47,507 nucleotides of DNA from the NCBI GenBank assembly GCA_016763855.1, contig JAESSY010000141.1, forward strand, positions 1 to 47,507, given 5' to 3'. Each line of letters opens with the position of its first letter. Position 1 is the stretch's first letter. The position numbers and the translations under genes were made by a program. The notes beneath the pieces are model-generated. The model saw only the letters and a program-made list of their open reading frames with translations. It did no database searches and was not told the DNA's origin. Source of the DNA: Pseudomonadales bacterium. GTDB lineage: Bacteria; Pseudomonadota; Gammaproteobacteria; Pseudomonadales; Azotimanducaceae. Shown piece after piece: positions 8,362 through 16,736 of the stretch.

Positions 8362-9210
8362 CTAATCCGTTAGTATGGTGCTATTTGTTATGGTGTTGTG
8401 TCTTTTGACAATTTGCCCTTTATGTAAAACAAGAATGTCCCCTTGGGATATGGGTTGCCAATCTTCATCACTCAAAGGCACGCTTGCGACCAAAACAATG
8501 TCCTGAGATTTTGCGACTGTGACGATAGACAAGCCTGGAATTTGAACTGGTCTAGGTTCCGTTTTGCATGATCTGCATAAAACATATAAGCCAGGAGGGC
8601 TCATGCCCTCTTTATGTTTGCGGCGATCGCTATGGCAGAAAATATAGCCGCTGTCAGAATAGATGAAATTAGCAGGTCCCATAGGTCTGATATGGTTTGC
8701 AAATTGGCTAATTAATTCTAGCTTTGCATCGAGGCTAGGCTCCTTATTATGGACCTCTGCTGATTGTACATAGAGTTGCGCCATTTGTTTGAGAAGATAA
8801 CAGAAGGCATGCTCAGAATCTGTGTCGCCAATAGGATGATAGGGGCCCGCTTTGAGCGAATGTGAGATGATATCCGGACACATGCCGTTATGGGCGAAGG
8901 TGTTGATGTCACCGGCAAGCTCTCGATTGAAAGGTTGGGTATTTCTTAATGCGATTTCTCCCATCGTAGCTTTTCGGATATGAGAGATGATCATATTGCT
9001 CTCGAGTTTTCTGTTTTTTACAAACTGCAGCTGAGCACTATTGTAGGCTGGCACGGGCTCGCGGATAACTTGTGCATCATTCTCTCGGTAATAGACGATC
9101 CCCCAGCCATCTTTGTGGTGATTGGTTAGGCCGCCATGCTTTGAAAACTCCTCGAGGGAAAAGCTGGCATTTGCGAGCTCCCGGCTCGACATGGCAAATA
9201 ATTCGCACAT
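8362..9210 (-). CDS. class II glutamine amidotransferase (YafJ-like)
   Basis: 282 residues starting MCELFAMSS, where Cys2 becomes the N-terminal nucleophile once Met is removed. Downstream are HHKDGWGIVYY, ISHIRKAT (the glutamine-site Arg region), THPFN-like NTQPFNRE and FAHNGMCP, the standard Ntn glutaminase motifs. No synthase domain follows, so this is a stand-alone glutaminase domain of the YafJ type whose acceptor reaction is unknown. AAGGA lies about 9 bases before the ATG. It is the first gene of a two-gene unit with dbpA and is divergent from the helicase at 9272. Confidence 0.85.
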   Translation of the reverse strand: MCELFAMSSRELANASFSLEEFSKHGGLTNHHKDGWGIVYYRENDAQVIREPVPAYNSAQLQFVKNRKLESNMIISHIRKATMGEIALRNTQPFNRELAGDINTFAHNGMCPDIISHSLKAGPYHPIGDTDSEHAFCYLLKQMAQLYVQSAEVHNKEPSLDAKLELISQFANHIRPMGPANFIYSDSGYIFCHSDRRKHKEGMSPPGLYVLCRSCKTEPRPVQIPGLSIVTVAKSQDIVLVASVPLSDEDWQPISQGDILVLHKGQIVKRHNTITNSTILTD

Positions 9211-9271
9211 AAAGGCTGTCCTTAATTAGAAGCGTACTTTAACATTTTTTCCCAGCCTCTGGTGGGATAGA

Positions 9272-10573
9272 ATGGCGACAATACTTAAGCGTGGAATTAT
9301 TTTGCCTCTCCTAAAGGACCTAGCCTTACAGAAACAATTGCTGAAAGCCGTAGAACGAATCGGATATACGGATGCGACCGAAGTGCAGGCTGCGGCGATC
9401 CCTCCAGCACTTACTGGGCGAGATATCATGGTTTCAGCTAAAACCGGTAGCGGCAAAACAGCCGCTTTTTTATTGCCACTGTTGAATAGAATGCTTGTAG
9501 AAGAAGCGCCAGGCACACGGGCTTTAATCTTGTTGCCTACAAGAGAGTTGGCTTTACAAACAAAGAAAGCATTCGAATCTCTGGCAGGTTTTACACGCAT
9601 AAAATGTGGCCTCATTATCGGCGGTGAAGCATTTAAATATCAAATTGCGACAATCAGAAAGAATCCGGAAATTTTCATTGCGACGCCTGGGCGACTTGTC
9701 GAGCACATTGAAAAAGGAAGTATCAAATTTGATGACTTAGAGGTGCTGGTGCTCGATGAAGCAGATCGTATGTTGGATATGGGGTTTGAAGATGACATGA
9801 ACGCCATTGCCAGAGTGTGTCGTAAAGAAAAGCAGACCTTATTGTTCTCTGCAACTTTGGTGCATGGAAAGCTCAGCAAAATAAAAGAAATTCTAGTTGA
9901 CCCCATTATTATAGAAGTCGATTCACATCGGCAAAGTCACAGTGATATTAAGCAAGAAATTGTTTTAGCTGATGATCAAAAACACAAGATGATGTTGGTT
10001 CTTGGGCTTGTGAGAGAAGAAAAGGCCGAAAGAGTGATTGTGTTTTGTAAGACAAGAGACCAATGCGAAGAATTAGGAAACATCCTGCGCTATAAGAAAA
10101 TGAATGCGGGGTTTATTCATGGTGAGATTCCCCAGAGCGAAAGAAAACAAGTCATGAATCGCTTTCGGGATGGTAAGTTAAACGTTCTTGTAGCGACAGA
10201 CCTCGCCGCTCGTGGTTTGGATGTTGCCAACGTTGATCTCGTCATTAATTATTCGGTGGCCCATACGGGCGACGATCACGTACATAGAGTAGGGCGTACA
10301 GGGAGAGCTGGGCAGTCAGGCAAAGCAATTACACTGGTCAATGCTCATGAGTGGAACTTGATGTCCAGTATCGAAAGGTACTTAAATCTGTCATTTGAAA
10401 AGCGATTTGTCAAAGGTCTAAAGGCGGTATTCAAAGGACCTAAGAAGCTGAAAAAATCTGGTAAAGCAGCTGGAACGAAAAAGAAGAAATCTGCGAGTAA
10501 ATCTACAAAGAGAAAGTCTTTTGGCGCTAACAAAAAGCGAGACGGGTTTAGTGTGTTAAAAAAGAAGAAATGA
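9272..10573 (+). CDS. DEAD-box RNA helicase, SrmB-like
   Basis: 433 residues. Q motif TEVQAAAIPPAL, motif I AKTGSGKT (Lys62), PTRELA, TPGRLVEHI, motif II VLDEADRMLDMGF, motif III LFSATL, and motif VI HRVGRTGRAG. The sequence around AAIPPAL and SATL, and the lysine-rich C-terminal tail from about residue 385, look most like SrmB, an early 50S assembly factor, but RhlE-type helicases are close, so no symbol is given. The tail should bind RNA nonspecifically. It is transcribed divergently from the amidotransferase across 61 bases. Having DbpA and an SrmB-like helicase together suggests a ribosome-assembly neighbourhood. Confidence 0.85.
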   Translation: MATILKRGIILPLLKDLALQKQLLKAVERIGYTDATEVQAAAIPPALTGRDIMVSAKTGSGKTAAFLLPLLNRMLVEEAPGTRALILLPTRELALQTKKAFESLAGFTRIKCGLIIGGEAFKYQIATIRKNPEIFIATPGRLVEHIEKGSIKFDDLEVLVLDEADRMLDMGFEDDMNAIARVCRKEKQTLLFSATLVHGKLSKIKEILVDPIIIEVDSHRQSHSDIKQEIVLADDQKHKMMLVLGLVREEKAERVIVFCKTRDQCEELGNILRYKKMNAGFIHGEIPQSERKQVMNRFRDGKLNVLVATDLAARGLDVANVDLVINYSVAHTGDDHVHRVGRTGRAGQSGKAITLVNAHEWNLMSSIERYLNLSFEKRFVKGLKAVFKGPKKLKKSGKAAGTKKKKSASKSTKRKSFGANKKRDGFSVLKKKK

Positions 10574-10720
10574 TCCTATTTTTTCTGAAGCGTGTCTTTG
10601 ATCTTTTAGTTCGCCACTGTTAAAGAAGTATGAGCAACAAGAGGCATAAGATTCAATAATTTGCTAAGGAAGAGTGGATTAGTTCATGCTACCACTCAAA
10701 TGAATTGAGCTCTAAATGAA

Positions 10721-11353
10721 ATGCTAAAAGAACATGGTGAAAGAACAGGGGATGGAAGGTGGCGAAGTGGCGCTGCAGATAGAAATTGGCAGGTAATATC
10801 AGAAATAGTTGCCCCCCTTCTCCCGAATAGCGGGTCTGTCGTAGAAATAGCAAGTGGTACTGGCCAACACATTGTGAGATTTGCAGAGACCTATCCGCAT
10901 CTTCAATGGCAGCCTACTGAACCTGATAAAGATTTACGACAATCGATCCGTAAAGAAATTAAGCTGAGTTCCTTAGGCAATATAAGTGCGCCTTTGAACC
11001 TCGATGTAAGCGCATCGGTTCATGATTTGCCGCAAACTAAACTCATTTTATGTGTCAATATGTTGCATGTTTCAGCCTATCAATCTATCCAAGGATTGAT
11101 CTCCTGTGCGAGCTTGGCGCTGGAACAATCGGGTCATTTGTATATATATGGCCCCTTTAAGCACAATGGGGAGTTTAATTCGGAAGGAAATTTGAAGTTT
11201 GATCAAACATTAAGAGCAAATCGACCTGAATGGGGATTGCGAGAAATCACAGATGTAATTGATACGGCTGAGAGTTTCAGTTTTCTCTTGGAACGTAAGG
11301 TTGATATGCCGGCCAACAATACGAGTCTCGTTTTTCGATTGGGTCGCGACTAA
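10721..11353 (+). CDS. DUF938 SAM-dependent methyltransferase-like protein
   Basis: 210 residues. The SAM-binding glycine motif is VVEIASGTGQHIVRFAE, followed by WQPTEPD (acidic end of strand 2), CVNMLHVS (motif IV region) and LYIYGPFKHNGEF. The segments LRANRPEWGLRE and MPANNTSLVFR are signatures I associate with DUF938. The methyl acceptor of this family is not known to me. The ATG at 10721 has no strong ribosome site; another ATG sits 5 bases upstream in a different frame. A hairpin follows 2 bases after the gene ends. Confidence 0.8.
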   Translation: MLKEHGERTGDGRWRSGAADRNWQVISEIVAPLLPNSGSVVEIASGTGQHIVRFAETYPHLQWQPTEPDKDLRQSIRKEIKLSSLGNISAPLNLDVSASVHDLPQTKLILCVNMLHVSAYQSIQGLISCASLALEQSGHLYIYGPFKHNGEFNSEGNLKFDQTLRANRPEWGLREITDVIDTAESFSFLLERKVDMPANNTSLVFRLGRD

Positions 11354-11354
11354 A

Positions 11355-11376
11355 GGAGCGAGGCCCATCCTGCTCC
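11355..11376 (+). terminator. hairpin after the DUF938 gene
   Basis: GGAGC-g-AGG pairs with CCTGCTCC around a 5-base loop: an 8-bp stem with one bulged base, immediately after the stop codon. The following bases are only moderately T-rich (TTGCTTCTCTTT about 12 bases on), so it is a likely but not classical terminator. Confidence 0.5.
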
Positions 11377-11725
11377 AAGGTTAGATTGCTTCTCTTTGGG
11401 GAGCACATCATGCGATAAATAGGATGTTTGATCTATTCCCTATTGAGTTCATAACTCATCGGATAGCGTTGTTCGTTCAAAATGAGCGTGGCGCTCCAGC
11501 AAGTGTTATTTTGGATAAGGATAGAAGAGTAAGGAATATTTAGGAATGGAACTCTCTATGCGCGGGTCTTAATATTTAATTCGGTGTTGTTAGGTTCAAA
11601 TTCTTGCGTACAATCTATGTCAATGATTCAAAAGCGCTGTAATTGAACTCAATTTACAAATTCACCTAATTATTTGTGTATAGAAAGCGGACAGCGAGAT
11701 AGGTCAGATCTAGAGGGAATGTTGA
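11377..11725. other. intergenic region, promoter region of the cupredoxin-EAL operon
   Basis: About 350 bases without a credible gene on either strand. It is AT-rich, becoming more so towards its right end, and should hold the promoter of the three-gene operon starting at 11726. I see no convincing -35/-10 pair, RNA gene or strong repeat. Confidence 0.4.
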
Positions 11726-12397
11726 GTGTCGAGAACGCACCAGATTAAAGGGTTGATTCTACAATTCATTTTTATAGTGGGTATCGGTTGCAGCCAAGTA
11801 ATAAGAGCCGGGGATCTGTCTTTTATAGTGACGGATTCAAAAGGGAAAATAGCCCCCAATGCCGTTATTACGCTTCGACCGTTAATTGAGACAGATTGGT
11901 CAGATTTGCCCATAGAAGTTAGCGTGATGAAACAAAAGCTTGCGATGTTTACGCCTTTTGTTCTCGCTGTTCGGGCAAATACGCCGGTGAGTTTTCCGAA
12001 TCTCGATCAATTCCGACATCAGGTTTATTCTTTTTCCAAAGCAAAACAATTCAAGCTTCGTTTATATGGCATGGATGAATCCAAAAAAGTTACTTTTGAT
12101 AAGGCTGGCGTTGTCGCCTTGGGCTGCAACATCCACGATAATATGTTGGCCTACATCTATGTCACCGATAATCCTTACTTTACCCAGACTAATGAAGAAG
12201 GGGAGGCTGTTCTGGAGGATGTGCGTTCTGGGGAATATGAGCTAACGGTATGGCACCCCGACCAGAAAAAGAGGAAGGTGAGTTACAAGGCAAATCTCAT
12301 TGTGGGTAAAGAAATCGATCGCCATTCTATCTCGATCAAGATGCGATCGATTCGTCGGGTGCAAAAACTCGCGGATCCGGATGGATATCTTGGATGA
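11726..12397 (+). CDS. periplasmic cupredoxin-like protein (methylamine-utilization protein-like)
   Basis: 223 residues with a hydrophobic export signal at about 8-25. The fold is plastocyanin-like. VRANTPVSFPN leads to FRHQVYSFS (His98), and VVALGCNIHDNMLAYIYV carries Cys134, His137 and Met140; His-Cys-His-Met is the type-1 copper ligand set. The GCNIHD-x-M block is what databases often label methylamine utilization protein, though nothing here links it to methylamine. A C-terminal EGEAVLEDVRSGEYELTVWHP segment looks like a carboxypeptidase-regulatory-like fold. The start is GTG at 11726 with AGAGGG 7 bases upstream; an in-frame stop lies just before it. It overlaps the EAL gene by 4 bases (ATGA), so the two products probably act together, perhaps as a periplasmic metal or redox sensor feeding a c-di-GMP enzyme. 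Confidence 0.75.
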   Translation: MSRTHQIKGLILQFIFIVGIGCSQVIRAGDLSFIVTDSKGKIAPNAVITLRPLIETDWSDLPIEVSVMKQKLAMFTPFVLAVRANTPVSFPNLDQFRHQVYSFSKAKQFKLRLYGMDESKKVTFDKAGVVALGCNIHDNMLAYIYVTDNPYFTQTNEEGEAVLEDVRSGEYELTVWHPDQKKRKVSYKANLIVGKEIDRHSISIKMRSIRRVQKLADPDGYLG

Positions 12398-14748
12398 GAA
12401 GATTCCGTTTTCAAACAAAATTAACAATCATATACCTCGCCCTGTTTCTCAGTATACAAGGTGTTCTGTTACTCGCCTTCTATGACACGGTAACAAAAAA
12501 TGTAGGAGAGCAGGTGCAGGACCAACTCGCTGCCTCTACAAGAGTATTCAAACAAGTCATTGATGAAAGAATTATTGCATTGGGCGATAAGGCACAGGTG
12601 TTGGCCCGGGATGATGGGTTTCGCAGTGTGATAGCCCCGGCATTACAAAGTGAACTGCAAGAGCTTGTGGAGAGCGGGACGGTTCTTTCTGCGCTTAAGA
12701 ATTTTAGTCAGCGAATAAAATCTGATCTGGCGATAATATATGACTTGGATAATACGGTTGTCGCGGTGGTTCCAGATGAAACTAAGGTAAGCCGTTTGCC
12801 TGTGCTATCGGATCAACTTAAAGATCATGCTGAAACTGAAGGCGTGGCGTCAACGATTGTTGCTATTGATGGTCGAATATACGATCTGGTTCTTGTACCT
12901 GTATTTGCGCCGGATCTCGTTGCATGGATTGTACTGGGTATTGAGTTTGATCAACAAGCAGCTGAAGAAATTAAAGCTCTATCTCCCATCGAATTGGATA
13001 TTGCATTTTTGTATGAAAAGGATTCAATGCATGAGCTTGCATCAACGACTTCGTCAGATTGGGTAGAAATTGAAAGCTTTGTGCGTGCCCATATCACGCC
13101 CGATACTCAGAATCTTTTTAGGCATTCTTTTTCTGGTCAGGATTATATGTTTAACCATATCCCTCTCATTGAGCGGAATGACCGTCAAGGGGAGATAAGC
13201 GCCCTTGTGTACTTTTCTATGGATCAAGCTCTCGCGCCTTATTATGCCCTGGCATTCGCTCTTTCAGGCGTGCTTGCTTTTGGTTTGTTCTTGCTGGTTA
13301 CGGGTAGTTTGGTTATCTCTAGAAGTGTAACTCGTCCTCTTCGAGAGCTTGCAAGAGCAACAAAAAGAATAGCTGCTGGAGAATATGCAGAAGTGCCAGG
13401 CTCAGGTTCAGGTGATGAAATTTCAGACCTAACCTCTAACTTTAATTTGATGGTCGAGGCAGTGAAGGAGCGAGAAAGGCGAATTGTATTTCAGTCAAAC
13501 CATGATGTAGAAACAGGATTGCCCAATAGGAATCACTTTGAAACGGTATTAAAAAATGCAGTTGAGAAAAACAATGATTTTACAATAGCTGTAGCGGAAG
13601 TTCAGCAACTGGCAGCATTACGAAGTGTTCTAAACCATATATATGTAAACGATTTACTGAAGGCAATTGGGGCGCGAATTTCTCATAGTGCTAATGTTAG
13701 CGTTGCTCGATTATCAACAGAAGTATTTATTTTTATACTGGATGATATTTCTCAGGGGGATGTTAGCGCGTCACTCATCGCCAACGCTTTCTTAACTCCT
13801 TTTGACGTGAAAGGTATTGCAATTGATGTGTCGATCAAAATGGGATTTTCAAAATTTCCAACAGACAGTCAAGATCCTGTAAAGCTCATGCAATATGCGA
13901 ACTCAGCACTAGATGAAGGGCGCACATCTCCTCAAGGTCATGCGTGGTATGTAGAAGATAAGACAGACGACTTTAAACATCGTTTGTCCCTTATGAGCGA
14001 TCTAAGAGAGGCTTTGACATCTGGCGAGGTTAATTTTGCTTACCAGCCAAAGCTTGATCTCGCCTCTGGTGAAATGAGTTCGGTAGAGGCATTAGTAAGA
14101 TGGATTAGCCCGAGTCGTGGTTTCGTTTCTCCTGACGATTTTATTCCTCTGGCTGAGCGGACCGGAGATATCAAACATCTGACGACTTGGGCTTTAAATA
14201 AAGCTGTTGAACAATTAAGTGAGTGGCGAGCTAAAGGTATCAATGTAGCGATTGCGGTTAATTTGTCTGCAGGAGATTTGTTGAATCGTGACCTTCCTGG
14301 GGCAATTATTTCTCTATTAGGTAAGCACAATCTAGCACCCTCTAGCTTGAAATTAGAAGTAACCGAAAGCGCGGTGATGCATGATATGAGTCGGGCTTTG
14401 GAAGTGATGAATATGTTGAGCGCGGTGGGCTTAGAGCTTTCTATTGATGATTATGGGACGGGATATTCTTCCCTGTCTTATCTAAAGAAACTACCCGTCA
14501 GCGAATTGAAAATTGATAAGGTATTTGTTCTCAATTTAGCTAAAAGTGATGAGGATAAAATATTGGTCCGCTCTACCATAGAGTTAGCACATAACTTAGG
14601 TTTAAAGGTGACAGCGGAAGGGGTTGAAGACCAGGAAACTGTTGATTTGCTCCGGGAGTATGGGTGTAACACGCTTCAAGGATATTTTATCTGTAAACCG
14701 GTACCTGCCAATGAGATAGAGATTTTTTTGGAGACGCAAGTAAAGTGA
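12394..14748 (+). CDS. membrane c-di-GMP phosphodiesterase (sensor-HAMP-degenerate GGDEF-EAL)
   Basis: 784 residues. Membrane helix 1 at about 10-30, a periplasmic sensor domain of about 250 residues, helix 2 at about 284-306, HAMP (SRSVTRPLRELARATKRIA), then a GGDEF-fold domain whose signature is replaced by STEVF near residue 442, so it should not make c-di-GMP. The EAL domain looks active: EAL in SSVEALVRW (about 565), AVNLSAGDL, LEVTES, SIDDYGTGYSS, LKIDKVF, TAEGVE and LQGYF are all present. It should hydrolyse c-di-GMP in response to a periplasmic cue, with the dead GGDEF as a possible GTP or regulatory site. The start overlaps the cupredoxin gene by 4 bases and its stop overlaps the barrel gene by 4. 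Confidence 0.88.
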   Translation: MRRFRFQTKLTIIYLALFLSIQGVLLLAFYDTVTKNVGEQVQDQLAASTRVFKQVIDERIIALGDKAQVLARDDGFRSVIAPALQSELQELVESGTVLSALKNFSQRIKSDLAIIYDLDNTVVAVVPDETKVSRLPVLSDQLKDHAETEGVASTIVAIDGRIYDLVLVPVFAPDLVAWIVLGIEFDQQAAEEIKALSPIELDIAFLYEKDSMHELASTTSSDWVEIESFVRAHITPDTQNLFRHSFSGQDYMFNHIPLIERNDRQGEISALVYFSMDQALAPYYALAFALSGVLAFGLFLLVTGSLVISRSVTRPLRELARATKRIAAGEYAEVPGSGSGDEISDLTSNFNLMVEAVKERERRIVFQSNHDVETGLPNRNHFETVLKNAVEKNNDFTIAVAEVQQLAALRSVLNHIYVNDLLKAIGARISHSANVSVARLSTEVFIFILDDISQGDVSASLIANAFLTPFDVKGIAIDVSIKMGFSKFPTDSQDPVKLMQYANSALDEGRTSPQGHAWYVEDKTDDFKHRLSLMSDLREALTSGEVNFAYQPKLDLASGEMSSVEALVRWISPSRGFVSPDDFIPLAERTGDIKHLTTWALNKAVEQLSEWRAKGINVAIAVNLSAGDLLNRDLPGAIISLLGKHNLAPSSLKLEVTESAVMHDMSRALEVMNMLSAVGLELSIDDYGTGYSSLSYLKKLPVSELKIDKVFVLNLAKSDEDKILVRSTIELAHNLGLKVTAEGVEDQETVDLLREYGCNTLQGYFICKPVPANEIEIFLETQVK

Positions 14749-15989
14749 TAAAAATTAGTTTCGTTCTCTTTTTATGCTTTCCGGCCTTTCTATTCGCGAA
14801 CGATAGCAAATTCGATACAGAAATTTATCTTGATGCGAGGTATACAATTTCAAAAGGGGAGCCTTCGTGGGTTGATAACTGGTTGGGTAAGGGGCGATAT
14901 GGTGGGGAATTAGATGGAGGAAGGATAAACAAATTTCGCTTTTCTGAAATCGCCGTACTCACTAAATTTGATATCAATTGGGATTTAAAAGGTTTTGTTT
15001 ATCTAAAAAATGATCCAGAGCAAGGAGAGCCTGTAGATCTTGTGGAAGCCTATGTCAGATATAAGCCAGCGCCGAGCTCGGTGATTGCCTATGAAATAAA
15101 AGCCGGCTTAATGTTTCCGCATATTTCAAGAGAAAATATCGGTGTTGCCTGGGCATCGCCTTATACAATTTCACCCTCAGCAATAAACTCTTGGGTAGGG
15201 GAAGAGATTCGTGTACTCGGTATTGAAATGAAGGCTAAGTATCAGGGTGACATCAATGACATTACTTTAAGTGCTGCAATATTTGGGTTCAACGATCCGG
15301 CTGGCACTTTGCTTGCCTACAGAGGCTGGGGAATAGGTGATGCAAAAGTGGGTATTCAAGGAGAGCTACCTTTGGCAAGACTTCCCTCTATCGGGCCCAA
15401 TAGCACTTTTCTTAAGCAACCAAATTGGGTGAGGCCCATTCGAGAAATTGACGAGCGAGCAGGGTATTACCTTGCTCTGGATTGGACGCTTTATGACTTT
15501 GCTCAGTTTGGTGGGCTTTACTATGATAACCGAGGGGACCCTAAGGCAATTGAGGCAGGGCAGTATGCATGGCGAACAAAGTTTTTCAATCTATATGCAG
15601 AGTTAACACTGGGGCTTGAAATAAAAGTCATTGCACAATATATGCAAGGCAGCACGAAAATGGGCGAAGAGATTTTTGGTGGGGGTCGACAAGTTGACGT
15701 GGACTATGACGCGGGGTTTCTTCTCTTAAGTAAGCAAATGGGAAAGTTTCGCGCCAGTATTAGATACGATTGGTTTAAGGTTGATGACAACACACATATA
15801 TTGATTGACAATAATAATGAGGACGGAGATGCACTTACTTTGGCATTTTTGATGATGGTACGAGGAAACGCTTCCATTATCATTGAGTATTTAAATATCA
15901 AAAGCGATCGTCCCGCGCGTGAAGATATTGGCTTTGAGTCTTACCAGAAGAACAAAACCATACAACTTGCTTATCGAATGCGAATTTGA
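14745..15989 (+). CDS. exported probable outer-membrane beta-barrel protein
   Basis: 414 residues with a clear signal peptide (ISFVLFLCFPAFLFAND, cleavage probably after FAN or AND region). The mature part alternates polar and hydrophobic residues in many short beta segments rich in aromatic residues and ends QLAYRMRI; such an end suits a porin-like barrel although the last residue is Ile rather than the usual Phe. No named porin family is recognised. GTG start overlapping the EAL gene by 4 bases (GTGA), so it is the third member of the cupredoxin-EAL-barrel operon. It may deliver or sense the ligand that the cupredoxin-like protein handles; this is inference. Confidence 0.65.
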   Translation: MIKISFVLFLCFPAFLFANDSKFDTEIYLDARYTISKGEPSWVDNWLGKGRYGGELDGGRINKFRFSEIAVLTKFDINWDLKGFVYLKNDPEQGEPVDLVEAYVRYKPAPSSVIAYEIKAGLMFPHISRENIGVAWASPYTISPSAINSWVGEEIRVLGIEMKAKYQGDINDITLSAAIFGFNDPAGTLLAYRGWGIGDAKVGIQGELPLARLPSIGPNSTFLKQPNWVRPIREIDERAGYYLALDWTLYDFAQFGGLYYDNRGDPKAIEAGQYAWRTKFFNLYAELTLGLEIKVIAQYMQGSTKMGEEIFGGGRQVDVDYDAGFLLLSKQMGKFRASIRYDWFKVDDNTHILIDNNNEDGDALTLAFLMMVRGNASIIIEYLNIKSDRPAREDIGFESYQKNKTIQLAYRMRI

Positions 15990-16002
15990 TGAAGGAGGTG
16001 GT

Positions 16003-16482
16003 TTAGGATGGAATGGGTAGGGCTCTACTCAATTTGTTTTCTTTCAGGCTAAAATGAGATTCAAGATCTTGCACGCCGGGATATTTTAGTATTTGCAGCA
16101 TGACTAGCTCAGAAAAATGATCCATGTTTTGGGTAACCACTTTGAGTAGGTAATCGTAGGCGCCACTCATGGCATGACATTCAATGATATGTTCTTCTGC
16201 GTTGACTTTCTTAAGAAACTCAACGGTCTCTTCTTCATCTTGTTTGTTAAGTGAAACCTGAATAAACGCAGTCACTTGTAAACCTATCTGTCTTTGATCA
16301 AGGATCGCGGTATAAGCTGCGATAGTTCCCTTCTCTTCAAGCTGTTTTGTTCTTCTGAAACAAGGTGACTCTGAAAGTCCTACTTTCTCTGCGAGTTCCA
16401 CATTGGAAATTCGACCATCGGATTGGAGTATCCGAAGAATATCTTTCTCTGCTTTGTCGAGGGTAGGTGGTTGTTTGTTCAT
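16003..16482 (-). CDS. Lrp/AsnC-family transcriptional regulator
   Basis: 159 residues. N-terminal winged helix-turn-helix (DILRILQSDGRISNVELAEKV, then GLSESPCFRRTKQLEEKG) and a C-terminal RAM domain (about 65-150) with AFIQVSL and ECHAMSGAYDYLLKV, the usual effector-binding fold. AAGGA about 8 bases before the ATG. It is divergent from hppD across 254 bases, and Lrp-family regulators often control the adjacent amino-acid pathway, so control of tyrosine breakdown is the likely role. It converges on the barrel gene with 13 bases between them. Confidence 0.92.
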   Translation of the reverse strand: MNKQPPTLDKAEKDILRILQSDGRISNVELAEKVGLSESPCFRRTKQLEEKGTIAAYTAILDQRQIGLQVTAFIQVSLNKQDEEETVEFLKKVNAEEHIIECHAMSGAYDYLLKVVTQNMDHFSELVMLQILKYPGVQDLESHFSLKENKLSRALPIPS

Positions 16483-16573
16483 ATTACATTCCTTTTTTTC
16501 CGCATTTTTACTTCTTCTCTCGTAATTGCTTCTTCTTGATTAAAAAGATAGGTGCATAGGTGGATCGCTGCAT

Positions 16574-16588
16574 ATTATGCCATATAAT
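16574..16588. promoter_or_regulatory. AT-rich dyad between the Lrp-family gene and hppD
   Basis: ATTAT-GCCAT-ATAAT, a 5-bp inverted repeat in the shared regulatory region. AT-rich dyads of about 15 bases are the usual form of Lrp/AsnC binding sites, so this is a candidate operator. The right half also supplies a possible -10 (TATAAT, 16583-16588). Confidence 0.35.
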
Positions 16589-16736
16589 CGGAAGAAATGA
16601 CCTGTATTGGGTACTTCAGTAGTGCTAATAGAAGAAAACTTGCCGTAGTTCAGGTGTAAACTTGCTCGTAGATTTGGCACTAAAATTGAAAGCGTGTCGT
16701 TATATTTTGTGCGTTTAGAATGAAGGAAGTTGAGTG

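Noticed and set aside
9226-9615. 129-residue minus-strand frame over the start of the SrmB-like helicase
   Set aside because: Antisense to conserved helicase motifs; it would also overlap the divergent promoter.
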